Positions 1-7,960 of a DNA stretch of 64,000 nucleotides are shown here, in pieces. Every line of letters starts with the position of its first letter. Within the stretch, counting starts at the first letter, position 1. Source of the stretch: Anaerococcus prevotii DSM 20548 (GTDB lineage: Bacteria; Bacillota; Clostridia; Tissierellales; Peptoniphilaceae); NCBI RefSeq assembly GCF_000024105.1, contig NC_013171.1, positions 1,236,501 to 1,300,500 of the forward strand. Direction: 5' to 3'. The translations under genes were made by a program, and so were the position numbers. The notes beneath the pieces were generated by a model. It had not been told where the DNA came from and made no database searches. It worked only from the letters and a program-made list of their open reading frames with translations.

Positions 1-579
1 TGCTCTTGCCTATCCAGAGCAATCATCACCGAAGATATCTACGAAGAAGTCCTAGAAGAATTTCTAAGGCAATATGATAATTACCCAGTTGGAAATCCAG
101 AGGATGAGGCCACTGTTGTAGGAACACTTTCAAGTAAGAAACAATTTGACAAAGTTAAATTCTACATCGAAGAAGGTATCAAAGAAGGTGCCAAGCTTAT
201 AAGAGGAGAAGTTCCTAGTGAAAGTGAAGTGGGTTATTATGTAAAACCTGCAATATTTACTGATGTTAAGCCAGGCATGAAAATCCACGATGAAGAAATC
301 TTTGGACCAGTTCTATCTATAATTAAGGTTAAGGACAAGGAGGAAGCAATCGAGGTCGCTAATGCAGTAGACTTTGGCCTATCTTCAGCAGTTTTCGGCA
401 ATGAGAAAGAAGCCATGTATATAGCCTATGAAATAAAGGCTGGAGATGTCTATGTCAACTCCTTCGGAGGAAGCTCAGAGCTCCCATTTGGAGGCTACAA
501 GCAATCTGGAGTCGGTAGAGAAGGTGGAAGATTTGGCCTAATGGAATACCTAGAGCCAAAGTCAATCCACACAGCCTAG
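1..579 (+). CDS. Aldehyde dehydrogenase, C-terminal part (5' end outside window)
   Basis: NAD(P)-dependent aldehyde dehydrogenase, which oxidises an aldehyde to the acid. The reading frame is open from the first base. The first codon is a Cys followed by S-C-L-S-R, the spacing of the catalytic Cys and the conserved Arg in this family, so the window opens at the active site. Further on come EEIFGPVLSI, which carries the cofactor-binding Glu-Phe, and the C-terminal PFGGYKQSGVGRE block. About 192 residues are visible, as expected for the last third of a roughly 470-490 residue enzyme. The substrate cannot be told from this part. A palindromic repeat begins just after the stop. Confidence 0.88.
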   Translation, partial: CSCLSRAIITEDIYEEVLEEFLRQYDNYPVGNPEDEATVVGTLSSKKQFDKVKFYIEEGIKEGAKLIRGEVPSESEVGYYVKPAIFTDVKPGMKIHDEEIFGPVLSIIKVKDKEEAIEVANAVDFGLSSAVFGNEKEAMYIAYEIKAGDVYVNSFGGSSELPFGGYKQSGVGREGGRFGLMEYLEPKSIHTA

Positions 580-587
580 TCACTAGA

Positions 588-739
588 GGGCTGTTGTAGA
601 ATGAATAAATCGTACCGTTATCGTTAGAAGAACCTCCACGGCAATTTTGCCTCCATCAGCCGGCAGGCACCGCTGAAAATTCCCTAAGAGAACCTTCTAA
701 CGATGGTACGATGATTATTCATAGTTTTGCAACAATCCC
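588..739. repeat. Palindromic MITE-like intergenic element, copy 1
   Basis: A 152-bp inverted repeat. The left arm begins GGGCTGTTGTAGAATGAAT and continues through ATCGTACC and TCGTTAGAAG; the right arm is its imperfect reverse complement, ending GCAACAATCCC. The core is GC-richer than the flanks (CATCAGCCGGCAGGC). Two relatives lie at 2783-2977 and 10397-10543. The termini resemble insertion-sequence ends of the GGGCTGTTGCA type, so a non-autonomous element is likely. The parent transposase is not in this window. Confidence 0.85.
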
Positions 740-756
740 TTTTTATTTGCTATAAT
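727..756 (+). promoter_or_regulatory. Promoter of trmN6, -35 supplied by the repeat
   Basis: TTGCAA at 727-732 and TATAAT at 751-756 are separated by 18 bases. The -35 box lies inside the right terminus of the palindromic element. Only six bases separate the -10 box from the trmN6 ATG, so a transcript started here would be leaderless or nearly so, which agrees with the absence of a Shine-Dalgarno sequence. Confidence 0.6.
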
Positions 757-762
757 TAAAGT

Positions 763-1464
763 ATGAAGAAATTAGATTACCTACCAAGAACAAATATAAA
801 AATGATACATGTCGATGGGTCTTACTCTTTTGGAGTGGACTCCATAATACTGGGAGATTTCGCTAAAATGAAGAAAGGTAGAACAGCCCTTGATATAGGA
901 GCAGGCTCTGGTGTCCTTTCTTTTCTTACAAACTCCCTCTATAAGCTAAAGAAGGTCTACGCAGTTGAGATCCAAAAGGCTAAGGCAGATCTTTTAAGAG
1001 AAAATATAGCCTTAAATAATATAGAAAATATCGAGATTATCAACGACGACCTAAATAATATTGATTTTAAGGAAAATTCTCTCGATTATATAATTACCAA
1101 CCCACCCTACTATAAAATCACCGACAATATAGGAAATAAGGAAGAGGAATTTCTTATATCTAGGCAGGAAAAATACTTGAAGCTTGAAGATATCTTCGCC
1201 TTTGCCAACAAGACCCTCAAGGATAAGGGCAAGCTATTTATGATTCATAAACCGGAAAGAATGGTTGAGATTTTCAATAAGTCGGGCAATATCAAGCCTA
1301 AGAGGGTCCGATTTGTAGAATCAAGGGTCTACGAAAAGCCCCAGTTTATCCTAGTAGAATTTGTAAAAAATGCAAGAGATGGGCTAAAGATAGAAGATCC
1401 TTTGGTAATATATGAAGGAAAAAGTTACTCAAAAGAGATGAAAGAAATAAATGATTTGGATTAA
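763..1464 (+). CDS. trmN6: tRNA1(Val) (adenine(37)-N6)-methyltransferase family protein
   Basis: SAM-dependent N6-adenine methyltransferase expected to modify A37 of tRNA. The 233-residue Rossmann methyltransferase shows the SAM motif DIGAGSGV near residues 44-51 and the amino-methyltransferase motif NPPYY near 112-116. The N-terminal VDGSYSFGVDSIILGDF block is typical of the TrmN6/YfiC group. The gene stands ahead of rsmI, a pairing common in Firmicutes, with ten bases between them. No ribosome binding site precedes the ATG; see the promoter entry. The exact substrate is assigned by family only. Confidence 0.85.
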   Translation: MKKLDYLPRTNIKMIHVDGSYSFGVDSIILGDFAKMKKGRTALDIGAGSGVLSFLTNSLYKLKKVYAVEIQKAKADLLRENIALNNIENIEIINDDLNNIDFKENSLDYIITNPPYYKITDNIGNKEEEFLISRQEKYLKLEDIFAFANKTLKDKGKLFMIHKPERMVEIFNKSGNIKPKRVRFVESRVYEKPQFILVEFVKNARDGLKIEDPLVIYEGKSYSKEMKEINDLD

Positions 1465-1473
1465 GGAGGTCTT

Positions 1474-2292
1474 ATGGATTATCAAATATATTTTGTCCCT
1501 ACACCAATTGGAAACCTGGAGGATATGACTATTAGGGCCATCAATGTCCTTAAGGAAGTTGATGTGATAGCTTGTGAAGATACTAGAGAATCTAGAAAGC
1601 TTTTAAATTACTACGAGATAGATAAACCCCTCACTTCTTATCATAAGTTTAATGAATCCTCAAAGTCTATGGATATCATAGAAGAGATCAGAAGGGGAAA
1701 GACCTACGCTGTAATTACCGACCAGGGCATGCCAGGCATTTCTGATCCCGGCCACATCCTCATCAAAAAATGTATTGAAGAAGAAATTACCTACACTATC
1801 CTTCCAGGAGCAAGTGCTATAATCACAGCCCTAGTTGGATCTGGCCTAGATAACGACAAGTTTTCCTATTATGGCTTTATACCTAAGAAGTCTTCGGATA
1901 AGAAAGTACTTTACGAAAAGCTTAAAAACGAGGAGAAGACATCTATCATCCTAGATACTCCCCATAATTTCGCAAATACCCTAGCTGATTTTAAGAATCT
2001 TTTCCCTAAGAGGAGACTTGCTATCGCAAGAGAACTTACTAAAAAATTCGAAGAATATAGGCAAAGTCCTATAGGAGATATAAATATAGAGGATGTAACC
2101 CTGAAGGGAGAGTTTGTCCTAATCCTTGAAGGAGGAGAAAGGGAGGAAGAATCTGTCGAATCCTACAAGAATGAAATACTAAAATCTATATCCGAAGGCA
2201 AACGAACCAAGGAAATCGTAAAGGAAATAAAGAAAAATTCAAAGCTTGGCAAGAACGAAATCTATGACTATGTTTTGGAGCTAAGTAAATGA
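1474..2292 (+). CDS. rsmI: 16S rRNA (cytidine(1402)-2'-O)-methyltransferase
   Basis: RsmI methylates the 2'-O of C1402 in the decoding centre of 16S rRNA. The 272-residue protein starts with VPTPIGNLEDMT and has ACEDTRESRKLL, DQGMPGISDPG and LPGASA, the hallmark blocks of this tetrapyrrole-methylase-fold family. An AAGGAGG sequence stands seven bases before the ATG. The stop overlaps the next gene in an ATGA junction, so translation is probably coupled. A C-terminal basic helical tail (about residues 235-272) matches the family length. Confidence 0.95.
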   Translation: MDYQIYFVPTPIGNLEDMTIRAINVLKEVDVIACEDTRESRKLLNYYEIDKPLTSYHKFNESSKSMDIIEEIRRGKTYAVITDQGMPGISDPGHILIKKCIEEEITYTILPGASAIITALVGSGLDNDKFSYYGFIPKKSSDKKVLYEKLKNEEKTSIILDTPHNFANTLADFKNLFPKRRLAIARELTKKFEEYRQSPIGDINIEDVTLKGEFVLILEGGEREEESVESYKNEILKSISEGKRTKEIVKEIKKNSKLGKNEIYDYVLELSK

Positions 2293-2783
2293 GAAGAAAA
2301 GATAGAGAAAAAGATAAAAATTTCGCCCTGGAAATAATTGATAAAGTAAGCTTTGGTGTAATGACTATAGGTGAAAGTGCCTACTCCATTCCCCTTACCT
2401 TCGCCCGTAAGGGAGATTATCTTTACTTTCACGGAGCAAAAATCGGAGAAAAAAACAGTCTCTTAGACAAGGAAAAACGTGTAAGGATAGTCTTTGTAGG
2501 AGATAATTACTTGCCCGATCCAATTAGCCATGAGGAGATTATGAAAGAGCCAAAAAAACTCGCTAAGCTTTTTACCTTAAAATACGAATCGGCAATAGTA
2601 GAAGGGACTTGTTCTCTAATAGAAGATAAAAAAGAAAGAGACCTGGCCCTTACCCTTATATGTAAAAAATTCTATCCAGATCTAGATGACTATATAAAAA
2701 TGGCAGTTAAAATGAATGGAGATATTACTGCTTGTTATAAAATGAAAATAGAAGAAATCAGCGGTAAATCAAATATAAATTAG
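2289..2783 (+). CDS. Pyridoxamine 5'-phosphate oxidase-like flavin-binding protein (NimA-like)
   Basis: A 164-residue split-barrel flavin-binding protein related to NimA and other PNPOx-like proteins. Visible features are FGVMTIGESAYSIPLTF near the N-terminus, YLYFHGAKIGEKNSLL, which fits the family's sheet and flavin-phosphate contact, and VRIVFVG. Members bind FMN or related cofactors; their reactions are mostly unknown, and NimA relatives have been linked to nitroimidazole resistance. It overlaps rsmI by four bases. Its stop codon's last base is the first G of the palindromic element downstream. The FMN link to the nearby riboflavin operon may be coincidental. Confidence 0.75.
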   Translation: MRRKDREKDKNFALEIIDKVSFGVMTIGESAYSIPLTFARKGDYLYFHGAKIGEKNSLLDKEKRVRIVFVGDNYLPDPISHEEIMKEPKKLAKLFTLKYESAIVEGTCSLIEDKKERDLALTLICKKFYPDLDDYIKMAVKMNGDITACYKMKIEEISGKSNIN

Positions 2784-2977
2784 GGGCTGTTGCAGAATGA
2801 ATAAATCGTACCATTATCGTTAGAAGAACCTCCACGGAAAGTCTCACTAAGCCGACGGGCTAATAGTCTCCATCAGCCGGCAGGCGCCGATTGGCCCACC
2901 GGCCATGGGAGGTAAAATTTCCTAAGAGAACCTTCTAACGATGGTAGGATGATTATTCATATTTTTGCAACAGCCCC
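2783..2977. repeat. Palindromic MITE-like intergenic element, copy 2
   Basis: A 195-bp relative of the element at 588-739, ending in GGGGCTGTTGCA on one side and its exact complement TGCAACAGCCCC on the other. It shares the arms, the CATCAGCCGGCAGGC core and the TCCCTAAGAGAACC... right-arm start, but carries about 40 extra bases in the centre, including CCGACGGGCTAATAG and GGCCCACCGGCCATGGG. It sits between convergent genes and may act there as a two-way terminator. Confidence 0.87.
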
Positions 2978-2983
2978 TTTAAA

Positions 2984-3580
2984 TTATAAAATATCCATAA
3001 GCTCTTCTATCGAATTAATCTTATAGGTAGCTTTCTCGCCTTCATGGGCTTTTCCATAACCGTAGCTTGCAAAGATAGTTTTTTGCTTATTCTCGTATCC
3101 TGCCATTATATCCTCGTACCTATCTCCTACCATGATATAATCGCTTTTGACATTTTCCCTTAGGATCTTATACTTATCTATAAAATCAAAGTCCTCACCT
3201 ACTAGATATTTGGAGAAGTAATCGTCTAGCTTATAGACTCTTCTCGCCTCATCCATATAGGCTCTTAGGCACTTACTTAGGATGTATAAGTCGTATTTTC
3301 CTTTTAGATAGTTAAGAGTTTTATAAGAATTTTCGTAAAGTGCCCCAGTTTTTGATAAGTTTTCTCTAATTCTTTTGCCATTTAGCTCTATCAGATGATC
3401 CTTGTTTGAGTCATCCTTTAGGATATCATCCCAGCAGGCCTTTGGACTCATGCCTATATATTTCTTGTAGTCAACACTTTTTGGGTCGATCCCAAGCTCT
3501 CTTAAGGTTGTGTAGAGAGCTTCCTTGTAGACTAATTCGGTCTTGTGGATGGTCCCATCGAAGTCAAAGATGACTATCAT
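2984..3580 (-). CDS. HAD-family phosphatase in the riboflavin operon
   Basis: A 198-residue haloacid-dehalogenase phosphatase. Motif I is FDFDGT near residue 5, with the nucleophile and acid Asp pair. Motif II is the YILSK segment and motif IV is [11 protein letters not shown] near 152. It overlaps ribH by four bases as the last gene of the riboflavin operon. Riboflavin synthesis needs removal of phosphate from 5-amino-6-(5-phospho-ribitylamino)uracil between RibD and RibH, a step done by different HAD enzymes in other bacteria. I infer that this gene may do it here. A phosphoglycolate-type phosphatase is the alternative. Confidence 0.75.
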   Translation of the reverse strand: MIVIFDFDGTIHKTELVYKEALYTTLRELGIDPKSVDYKKYIGMSPKACWDDILKDDSNKDHLIELNGKRIRENLSKTGALYENSYKTLNYLKGKYDLYILSKCLRAYMDEARRVYKLDDYFSKYLVGEDFDFIDKYKILRENVKSDYIMVGDRYEDIMAGYENKQKTIFASYGYGKAHEGEKATYKINSIEELMDIL

Positions 3581-4038
3581 AAGATATCCATTAGATTTGC
3601 CATCTCGATTGCTGCAAGAGCTGCTTCACTTCCCTTATTACCAGCCTTAACACCAGATCTTTGAAGGGCTTGATCGATTGTATCTGCTGTAATTACACCA
3701 AATATTACAGGCTTATCACTATCAAGGCTTACATTGGCGACTCCCTTAGATACTTCTGCACAAACATAGTCAAAGTGAGGTGTATCTCCACGTATAACTG
3801 CTCCAAGGCAGATTACTGCATCGTATTCGTCCTTTTTGGCAAGTTTCTTGGCAACTAAAGGAATCTCAAAGGCTCCTGGAACCCTAATTAGGTCGATATT
3901 TTCTTCCTTTGTGTCGTGTCTTTTTAGGGTATCAAGACAACCCTCAACTAGCCTATCTGTTACAAAGTGGTTGAATCTCGCAACCAAAACCGCATATTTT
4001 TTGTCATTTGAAATTAAATTAGCACTAAACTCACGCAT
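3577..4038 (-). CDS. ribH: 6,7-dimethyl-8-ribityllumazine synthase
   Basis: Lumazine synthase condenses 5-amino-6-ribitylaminouracil with dihydroxybutanone phosphate. The 153-residue length is normal. [14 protein letters not shown] near the N-terminus, [33 protein letters not shown] (with the active-site His near residue 88) and [17 protein letters not shown] are family blocks. One base separates it from ribBA upstream, and it overlaps the HAD gene downstream, so it is well inside the operon. Confidence 0.97.
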   Translation of the reverse strand: MREFSANLISNDKKYAVLVARFNHFVTDRLVEGCLDTLKRHDTKEENIDLIRVPGAFEIPLVAKKLAKKDEYDAVICLGAVIRGDTPHFDYVCAEVSKGVANVSLDSDKPVIFGVITADTIDQALQRSGVKAGNKGSEAALAAIEMANLMDIL

Positions 4039-4039
4039 T

Positions 4040-5239
4040 TTATATCTCCTTAAATTCTTCTAGTTCGTGACCCATTCTCAAAGCTTTTATTTCTAGATAT
4101 TTCCTATCTGTTTCGTTTGATTTTATCTCTATAGGACATCTAGACTCTACTTTTATTCCATAATCTTCTAATTGATTTATCTTATCAGGGTTATTTGTCA
4201 TAAGCTTAACTGATTTTACCCCAAGTCTATCTAGCATTTCTGAAGCGATCTTATAGTCTCTCATATCTTCAGGAAATCCTAGTTTAAGATTGGCATCTAC
4301 TGTATCGTAGCCGTGTTCTTGGAGCTCGTAGGCCTTAAGCTTGTTAAAGAGTCCTATGCCTCTTCCCTCTTGTCTTAGGTAAAGGATAACACCTTCGCCA
4401 TTTTCTTCTATATTTCTTAGGGCCTTGTGAAGCTGGCTACCACAATCGCATCTTCTTGAACCTAAGACGTCTCCTGTTAGGCATTCTGAATGGATTCTTG
4501 TTAGGACTCCGCTTTTTTTGATATCTCCCTTGGTAATTGCTATATGCTCTTTACCAGTTTTCCTATCAAGGAATCCATAAGCCTTGAAGCTACCGTATTC
4601 ACTAGGAAGATTAACAGGATTGGTTGATATTACATCTACTTCTAGACTCTTCCTATACTCCTTAATCTCACTAACTGTTGTCACCTTAAGATTTAGTTTC
4701 TCAGCAAGTTTTAGGAGGTCATCTCCTCTCATCATATGACCATCGTCTGCCATAATTTCACAGCAAAGTCCTACTTCCTTAAGACCTGCTAGTCTTAATA
4801 GATCAACTGTTGCTTCTGTATGACCGTCCCTTTCAAGAACTCCTCCGTCCTTGGCAACTAGGGGAAATACATGGCCTGGTCTTCTAAAATCACTCGCTTT
4901 AGAATCTTCTGCTGCAAGAGCTCTAATAGTTTCCGCTCTCTCAAAGGCGGATATGCCTGTAGTTGTATTTACGTGATCTACTGAAACAGTAAAGGCTGTT
5001 TCGTGATTGTCAGTGTTTTGGACAACCATAGGGTTTAGAGAAAGTCTACTGGCTACTTCCTTACCAATAGGAGTACATATAAGGCCCTTGGCATAGGTTG
5101 CCATGATGTTTATCATCTCTCCTGTGACATTTTCTCCGGCGCAAATCATATCACCTTCATTTTCCCTATCTTCATCATCTGTGACTAAGATTATTTCATT
5201 TCTTTTAAGTGCTTCTAAGGCTTCTTTAACTCTATTCAT
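4040..5239 (-). CDS. ribBA: Bifunctional 3,4-dihydroxy-2-butanone 4-phosphate synthase / GTP cyclohydrolase II
   Basis: This 399-residue fusion provides both precursors of lumazine. The N-terminal half (1-200) has the acidic DHBP synthase loop [11 protein letters not shown] near residue 22 and [16 protein letters not shown]. The C-terminal half (about 205-399) has the zinc site [20 protein letters not shown] with three Cys and the RQEGRGIGL motif of GTP cyclohydrolase II. Both active sites look complete. The start directly abuts the ribE stop. Confidence 0.97.
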   Translation of the reverse strand: MNRVKEALEALKRNEIILVTDDEDRENEGDMICAGENVTGEMINIMATYAKGLICTPIGKEVASRLSLNPMVVQNTDNHETAFTVSVDHVNTTTGISAFERAETIRALAAEDSKASDFRRPGHVFPLVAKDGGVLERDGHTEATVDLLRLAGLKEVGLCCEIMADDGHMMRGDDLLKLAEKLNLKVTTVSEIKEYRKSLEVDVISTNPVNLPSEYGSFKAYGFLDRKTGKEHIAITKGDIKKSGVLTRIHSECLTGDVLGSRRCDCGSQLHKALRNIEENGEGVILYLRQEGRGIGLFNKLKAYELQEHGYDTVDANLKLGFPEDMRDYKIASEMLDRLGVKSVKLMTNNPDKINQLEDYGIKVESRCPIEIKSNETDRKYLEIKALRMGHELEEFKEI

Positions 5240-5854
5240 TTATAATAGACCCAATATTGAGTCTCTATCCTCCTTTTTTTCGCTTCTATTTAACTTTTCA
5301 ACTATCCTTGATAGGATATCCGTTTCTAGATTCACTAAGTCTCCGACCCTTCTATTTTTAAGATTCGTTCTAGATAGGGTCTCTGGTATGAGAGAGACTT
5401 CGAATATATCGTCTTGTTCGTAAGATACTGTAAGAGATATGCCATCAATGGCAATTGATCCCTTGTTTACGATGTATTTACCGATATCTCTCGTAGTTTT
5501 AAATCTATAGACGTTTTTATTAATCGATATAAGTCTTCCTACTCCATCCACATGGCCTTGGACTATGTGACCGTCTAGTCTATCAGAAAATCTTAGGGCT
5601 CTTTCGAGATTGACTTCCTTTCCCAAAAGACTTCTATCAAACTTAGTTTTCTTAAGAGATTCATTCATGATATCGGCCTTGTAGTAGGAATCTGTCATTT
5701 CCGTAACTGTAAGACATACTCCGTCAGTCATTATCGAATCTCCTAGCTTTGTATCTTCTAGGACTTTTTTGCAAGAAATTTTAATCTCGACTGTATCGGA
5801 TTTTTGCTTAAATTCCTTAACTAGGCCCAATTCTTCAGCTATTCCTGTAAACAT
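5240..5854 (-). CDS. ribE: Riboflavin synthase, alpha subunit
   Basis: It dismutates two lumazines to riboflavin and the ribitylaminouracil. The protein begins MFTGIAEELG, the signature of the family, and has two lumazine-binding repeats. Each contains a SIMTDGVCLTV or SIAIDGISLTV block (near residues 39 and 134). The first repeat leads to GHIVQGHVDGVG. Its 204 residues are close to the usual 200-220. The 5' end overlaps ribD by 20 bases. Confidence 0.96.
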   Translation of the reverse strand: MFTGIAEELGLVKEFKQKSDTVEIKISCKKVLEDTKLGDSIMTDGVCLTVTEMTDSYYKADIMNESLKKTKFDRSLLGKEVNLERALRFSDRLDGHIVQGHVDGVGRLISINKNVYRFKTTRDIGKYIVNKGSIAIDGISLTVSYEQDDIFEVSLIPETLSRTNLKNRRVGDLVNLETDILSRIVEKLNRSEKKEDRDSILGLL

Positions 5855-6908
5855 TATTTACCTCAAACATTACATCAGTACCAAATCTTTTGATATCATC
5901 TATGGAAAATCTCTTGGCATCTTTTATGACCTTGGCCCCTTCTCCTATAAAAGCAGACCTTGAATCAAGGCCCGATACTATTATTGGAGCCATAAATTGA
6001 TAGATTTTGTCTACTAGGTCTTCTTCTAGGAAAGAGTTATTTATGATAGACCCTCCTTCTACAAGAACTGATCCGATATTTCTCTCGTATAACTTATCAA
6101 GCAAGTCTTTAAGATCAACCCTGCCGTCTTTTTCCTTACATCTTATAATTTCTGCATTTATATCTATATCTTTATCAGAAATTGTGGCGATATAAGTTTT
6201 CTTATCAGCATTTTCCCTAAAGACTTCTCTGTCTTTATCAATATCAAGCTTATCAGAAAGGATAATTCTATAAGGGTTAACTCCCCCTTCAATCCTTGAA
6301 GTAAGCCTTGGATTATCCTGCCTTAGGGTGTTAGCTCCAACTAGGATTGCGTCATATTCGCTCCTTAGTTTGTGAACATAGGCTCTAGATTCTTCATTAG
6401 TAATCCACTTAGAATCAAAGGAAGCTGTAGCGATTTTCCCATCCAGGCTTTGAGCATATTTTAAAGCTACTAGAGGTCTATTATTTTCCATATTGAAGAA
6501 AAACTTTTCATTTAATTTTCTTCCTTCATCCTCTAGGACTCCAGTAATGACCTCAATTCCGGCTTCCTTTAATTTGCTAAGACCATCTACCTTGGGATTG
6601 GTATCAAGATTTGCGATAACAACCCTTTTAACTTTCCTTTTTATGACTTCATCGACACAGGGAGGATGCTTGCCAAAATGGGAACAAGGCTCGAGATTTA
6701 CTATCAGAGTAGCTCCTTCTGCGCTTTCCTTAAGATTATTAAAGCAATCGATTTCTGCATGGTCGCAGGTATTGCTTTTGTGATAGCCCTTAGCTATTAT
6801 CTCTCCATTTTTAATAAGAATTGCTCCAACCATAGGATTTGTCAAAACTTTTCCTGCCCCCTTACGGGCTAAGTCGAAACATTCTCTCATTAAGTTATCA
6901 TAATTCAT
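5835..6908 (-). CDS. ribD: Bifunctional diaminohydroxyphosphoribosylaminopyrimidine deaminase / reductase
   Basis: RibD performs the second and third steps of riboflavin synthesis. The deaminase domain (about 1-140) shows the zinc motif HAEIDCF near residue 50 and EPCSHFGKHPPC near 75. The reductase domain (about 145-357) shows ALKYAQSLDGKIA, VGANTLRQDNPRLT and VLVEGGSIINNSF. At 357 residues both domains are complete. It is the first gene of the operon, with a GGAGAAG ribosome binding site, and lies downstream of the FMN riboswitch and its terminator. Confidence 0.96.
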   Translation of the reverse strand: MNYDNLMRECFDLARKGAGKVLTNPMVGAILIKNGEIIAKGYHKSNTCDHAEIDCFNNLKESAEGATLIVNLEPCSHFGKHPPCVDEVIKRKVKRVVIANLDTNPKVDGLSKLKEAGIEVITGVLEDEGRKLNEKFFFNMENNRPLVALKYAQSLDGKIATASFDSKWITNEESRAYVHKLRSEYDAILVGANTLRQDNPRLTSRIEGGVNPYRIILSDKLDIDKDREVFRENADKKTYIATISDKDIDINAEIIRCKEKDGRVDLKDLLDKLYERNIGSVLVEGGSIINNSFLEEDLVDKIYQFMAPIIVSGLDSRSAFIGEGAKVIKDAKRFSIDDIKRFGTDVMFEVNNVYRNS

Positions 6909-6928
6909 TTCTTCTCCTTTTGGAGACT

Positions 6929-6953
6929 AAAAAAGTCCCCTTTCAGGGACTTC
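6929..6953 (-). terminator. FMN-controlled leader terminator
   Basis: On the minus strand AAGTCCC-TGAAAG-GGGACTT is followed by a T-run. It lies between the FMN aptamer and the ribD ribosome binding site, so it is the likely expression platform: FMN binding should favour it and stop transcription. Confidence 0.85.
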
Positions 6954-6987
6954 GAATTTATAAGTATGCAAAATAAGCATAGAAAAA

Positions 6988-7092
6988 CTCTTCTTTCATC
7001 CAGACTATACTGTCGGTATCGGAATTTCACCGATTCGGCTTACGCTCGCAGACTTTACTGCCGGTGGAGACTTGCACCCCGCCCTGAAGATC
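6988..7092 (-). ncRNA. FMN riboswitch (RFN element)
   Basis: The minus strand reads ATCTTCAGGGCGGGGTGCAA, then CCACCGGCAGTAAAGTCTGCGAGC and further on GGTGAAATTCCGATACCGACAGTATAGTCTGGATG; these are the conserved blocks of the FMN aptamer in the right order, closing with GAAAGAAGA. The bases between aptamer and ribD hold a rho-independent terminator, so control is probably by premature termination. The target is the five-gene riboflavin operon. Confidence 0.96.
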
Positions 7093-7115
7093 AAATTTAT
7101 TATTAACTTAATATA

Positions 7116-7144
7116 AGTATAAGCTATTGTAGAAGTTTTGTCAA
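7116..7144 (-). promoter_or_regulatory. Riboflavin operon promoter
   Basis: TTGACA (7139-7144) and TATACT (7116-7121) on the minus strand are 17 bases apart, an almost consensus sigma-A promoter. Start would fall near 7109, about 17 bases ahead of the FMN aptamer. The stretch from here to rpsU (7145-7293) holds nothing else that I recognise. Confidence 0.8.
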
Positions 7145-7293
7145 GACTTTTTTGAATTTTTATGTAATATTTTTGGAAAACTTGTATTTTCAAATGTTTT
7201 CCATGTGATAATTTTTAAATTTAAGAATCCATCTGCTTTTTCCCTCTAAACAATAATAGGGGCTTCGTAAAGAAAGGTTTTCTAATAGCACAA

Positions 7294-7318
7294 TAAAAAA
7301 AGAAGCCGAAGCTTCTTA
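7294..7318 (-). terminator. Terminator after rpsU
   Basis: AAGAAGC-TTCG-GCTTCTT followed by a run of T on the minus strand, six bases past the rpsU stop. The UUCG tetraloop makes a stable hairpin. Confidence 0.9.
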
Positions 7319-7323
7319 AATTA

Positions 7324-7506
7324 TTATCTGTTTTTTCTGTTTTTTCTCTTAGCAGCGTCATTTTTCTTTTTTCTTATAACGCTTGGTTTTTCGTAGTGTT
7401 CTCTTCTTCTGTATTCAGAAAGTACACCGGATCTTGCGCATTGTCTTTTGAATCTTTTGATTGCACTATCGATTGATTCGTTTTCTCCAACTCTGATCTC
7501 TGTCAT
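7324..7506 (-). CDS. rpsU: 30S ribosomal protein S21
   Basis: A 60-residue basic protein with the S21 blocks [16 protein letters not shown] and [18 protein letters not shown], ending in a Lys/Arg-rich tail. S21 helps initiation at the 30S platform. A GGGGGG-type ribosome binding site lies just upstream. It is the last gene of a run that begins with hrcA; rpsU near dnaJ and mtaB is a usual arrangement in Firmicutes. Confidence 0.96.
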   Translation of the reverse strand: MTEIRVGENESIDSAIKRFKRQCARSGVLSEYRRREHYEKPSVIRKKKNDAAKRKNRKNR

Positions 7507-7542
7507 CTTCTATCCCCCCTCTCGTATTCGCACTAGTTTTCA

Positions 7543-7884
7543 TCAACCTGGTGGCCACTTAAATCCTCTGCCTCCAAGTACATGGAAATGCAAATGAGGC
7601 ACGCTTTGTCCCCCATCTTCACCAACATTAGTCACTACTCTATAGCCGTTTTCATCAAGGCCTTTCTCGCTAGCTATCTTTTTGATACTAGCAAAGACAT
7701 GGCTTATGATTTGGCTATCAGCTTCATCTAATGTAGCTATGCTTTGAATGTGCTTTTTTGGTATTACAAGAAAATGGATAGGTGCTTGTGGATCTAAATC
7801 GTTAAATGCAATAACATCACTATCTTCATAGATTATATCTGAAGGAATTTCCTTGTTTATAATCTTACAAAATACACAATCCAT
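7543..7884 (-). CDS. HIT family purine nucleoside phosphoramidase-like protein
   Basis: A 113-residue histidine-triad protein of the HinT branch. CVFCKIINKEIPSDIIYE begins it, with the two Cys of the N-terminal metal site. The triad HLHFHVLGG sits near residues 97-105. HinT proteins hydrolyse nucleoside phosphoramidates such as AMP-lysine. The C-terminus GFKWPPG matches the family end. A possible promoter (TTGGGC, 16 bases, TATATA) lies between it and mtaB. Confidence 0.93.
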   Translation of the reverse strand: MDCVFCKIINKEIPSDIIYEDSDVIAFNDLDPQAPIHFLVIPKKHIQSIATLDEADSQIISHVFASIKKIASEKGLDENGYRVVTNVGEDGGQSVPHLHFHVLGGRGFKWPPG

Positions 7885-7960
7885 ACTTCACCCCCATTGC
7901 TATATATAATACCATAAATTGGGCCCAAGGTAAAGACTAAATCCCAATTTTTTTATGAAT

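Noticed and set aside
7005-7193. 62-codon ORF on the minus strand over the FMN aptamer
   Set aside because: It runs through the conserved riboswitch blocks and the operon promoter, has no ribosome binding site, and its residues are only the translated aptamer.
7925-7960. AAATTGGG...CCCAATTT between mtaB and the HIT gene as a terminator
   Set aside because: The arms are short with a long loop and no T-run on the right side; it overlaps the likely -35 box of the next gene.
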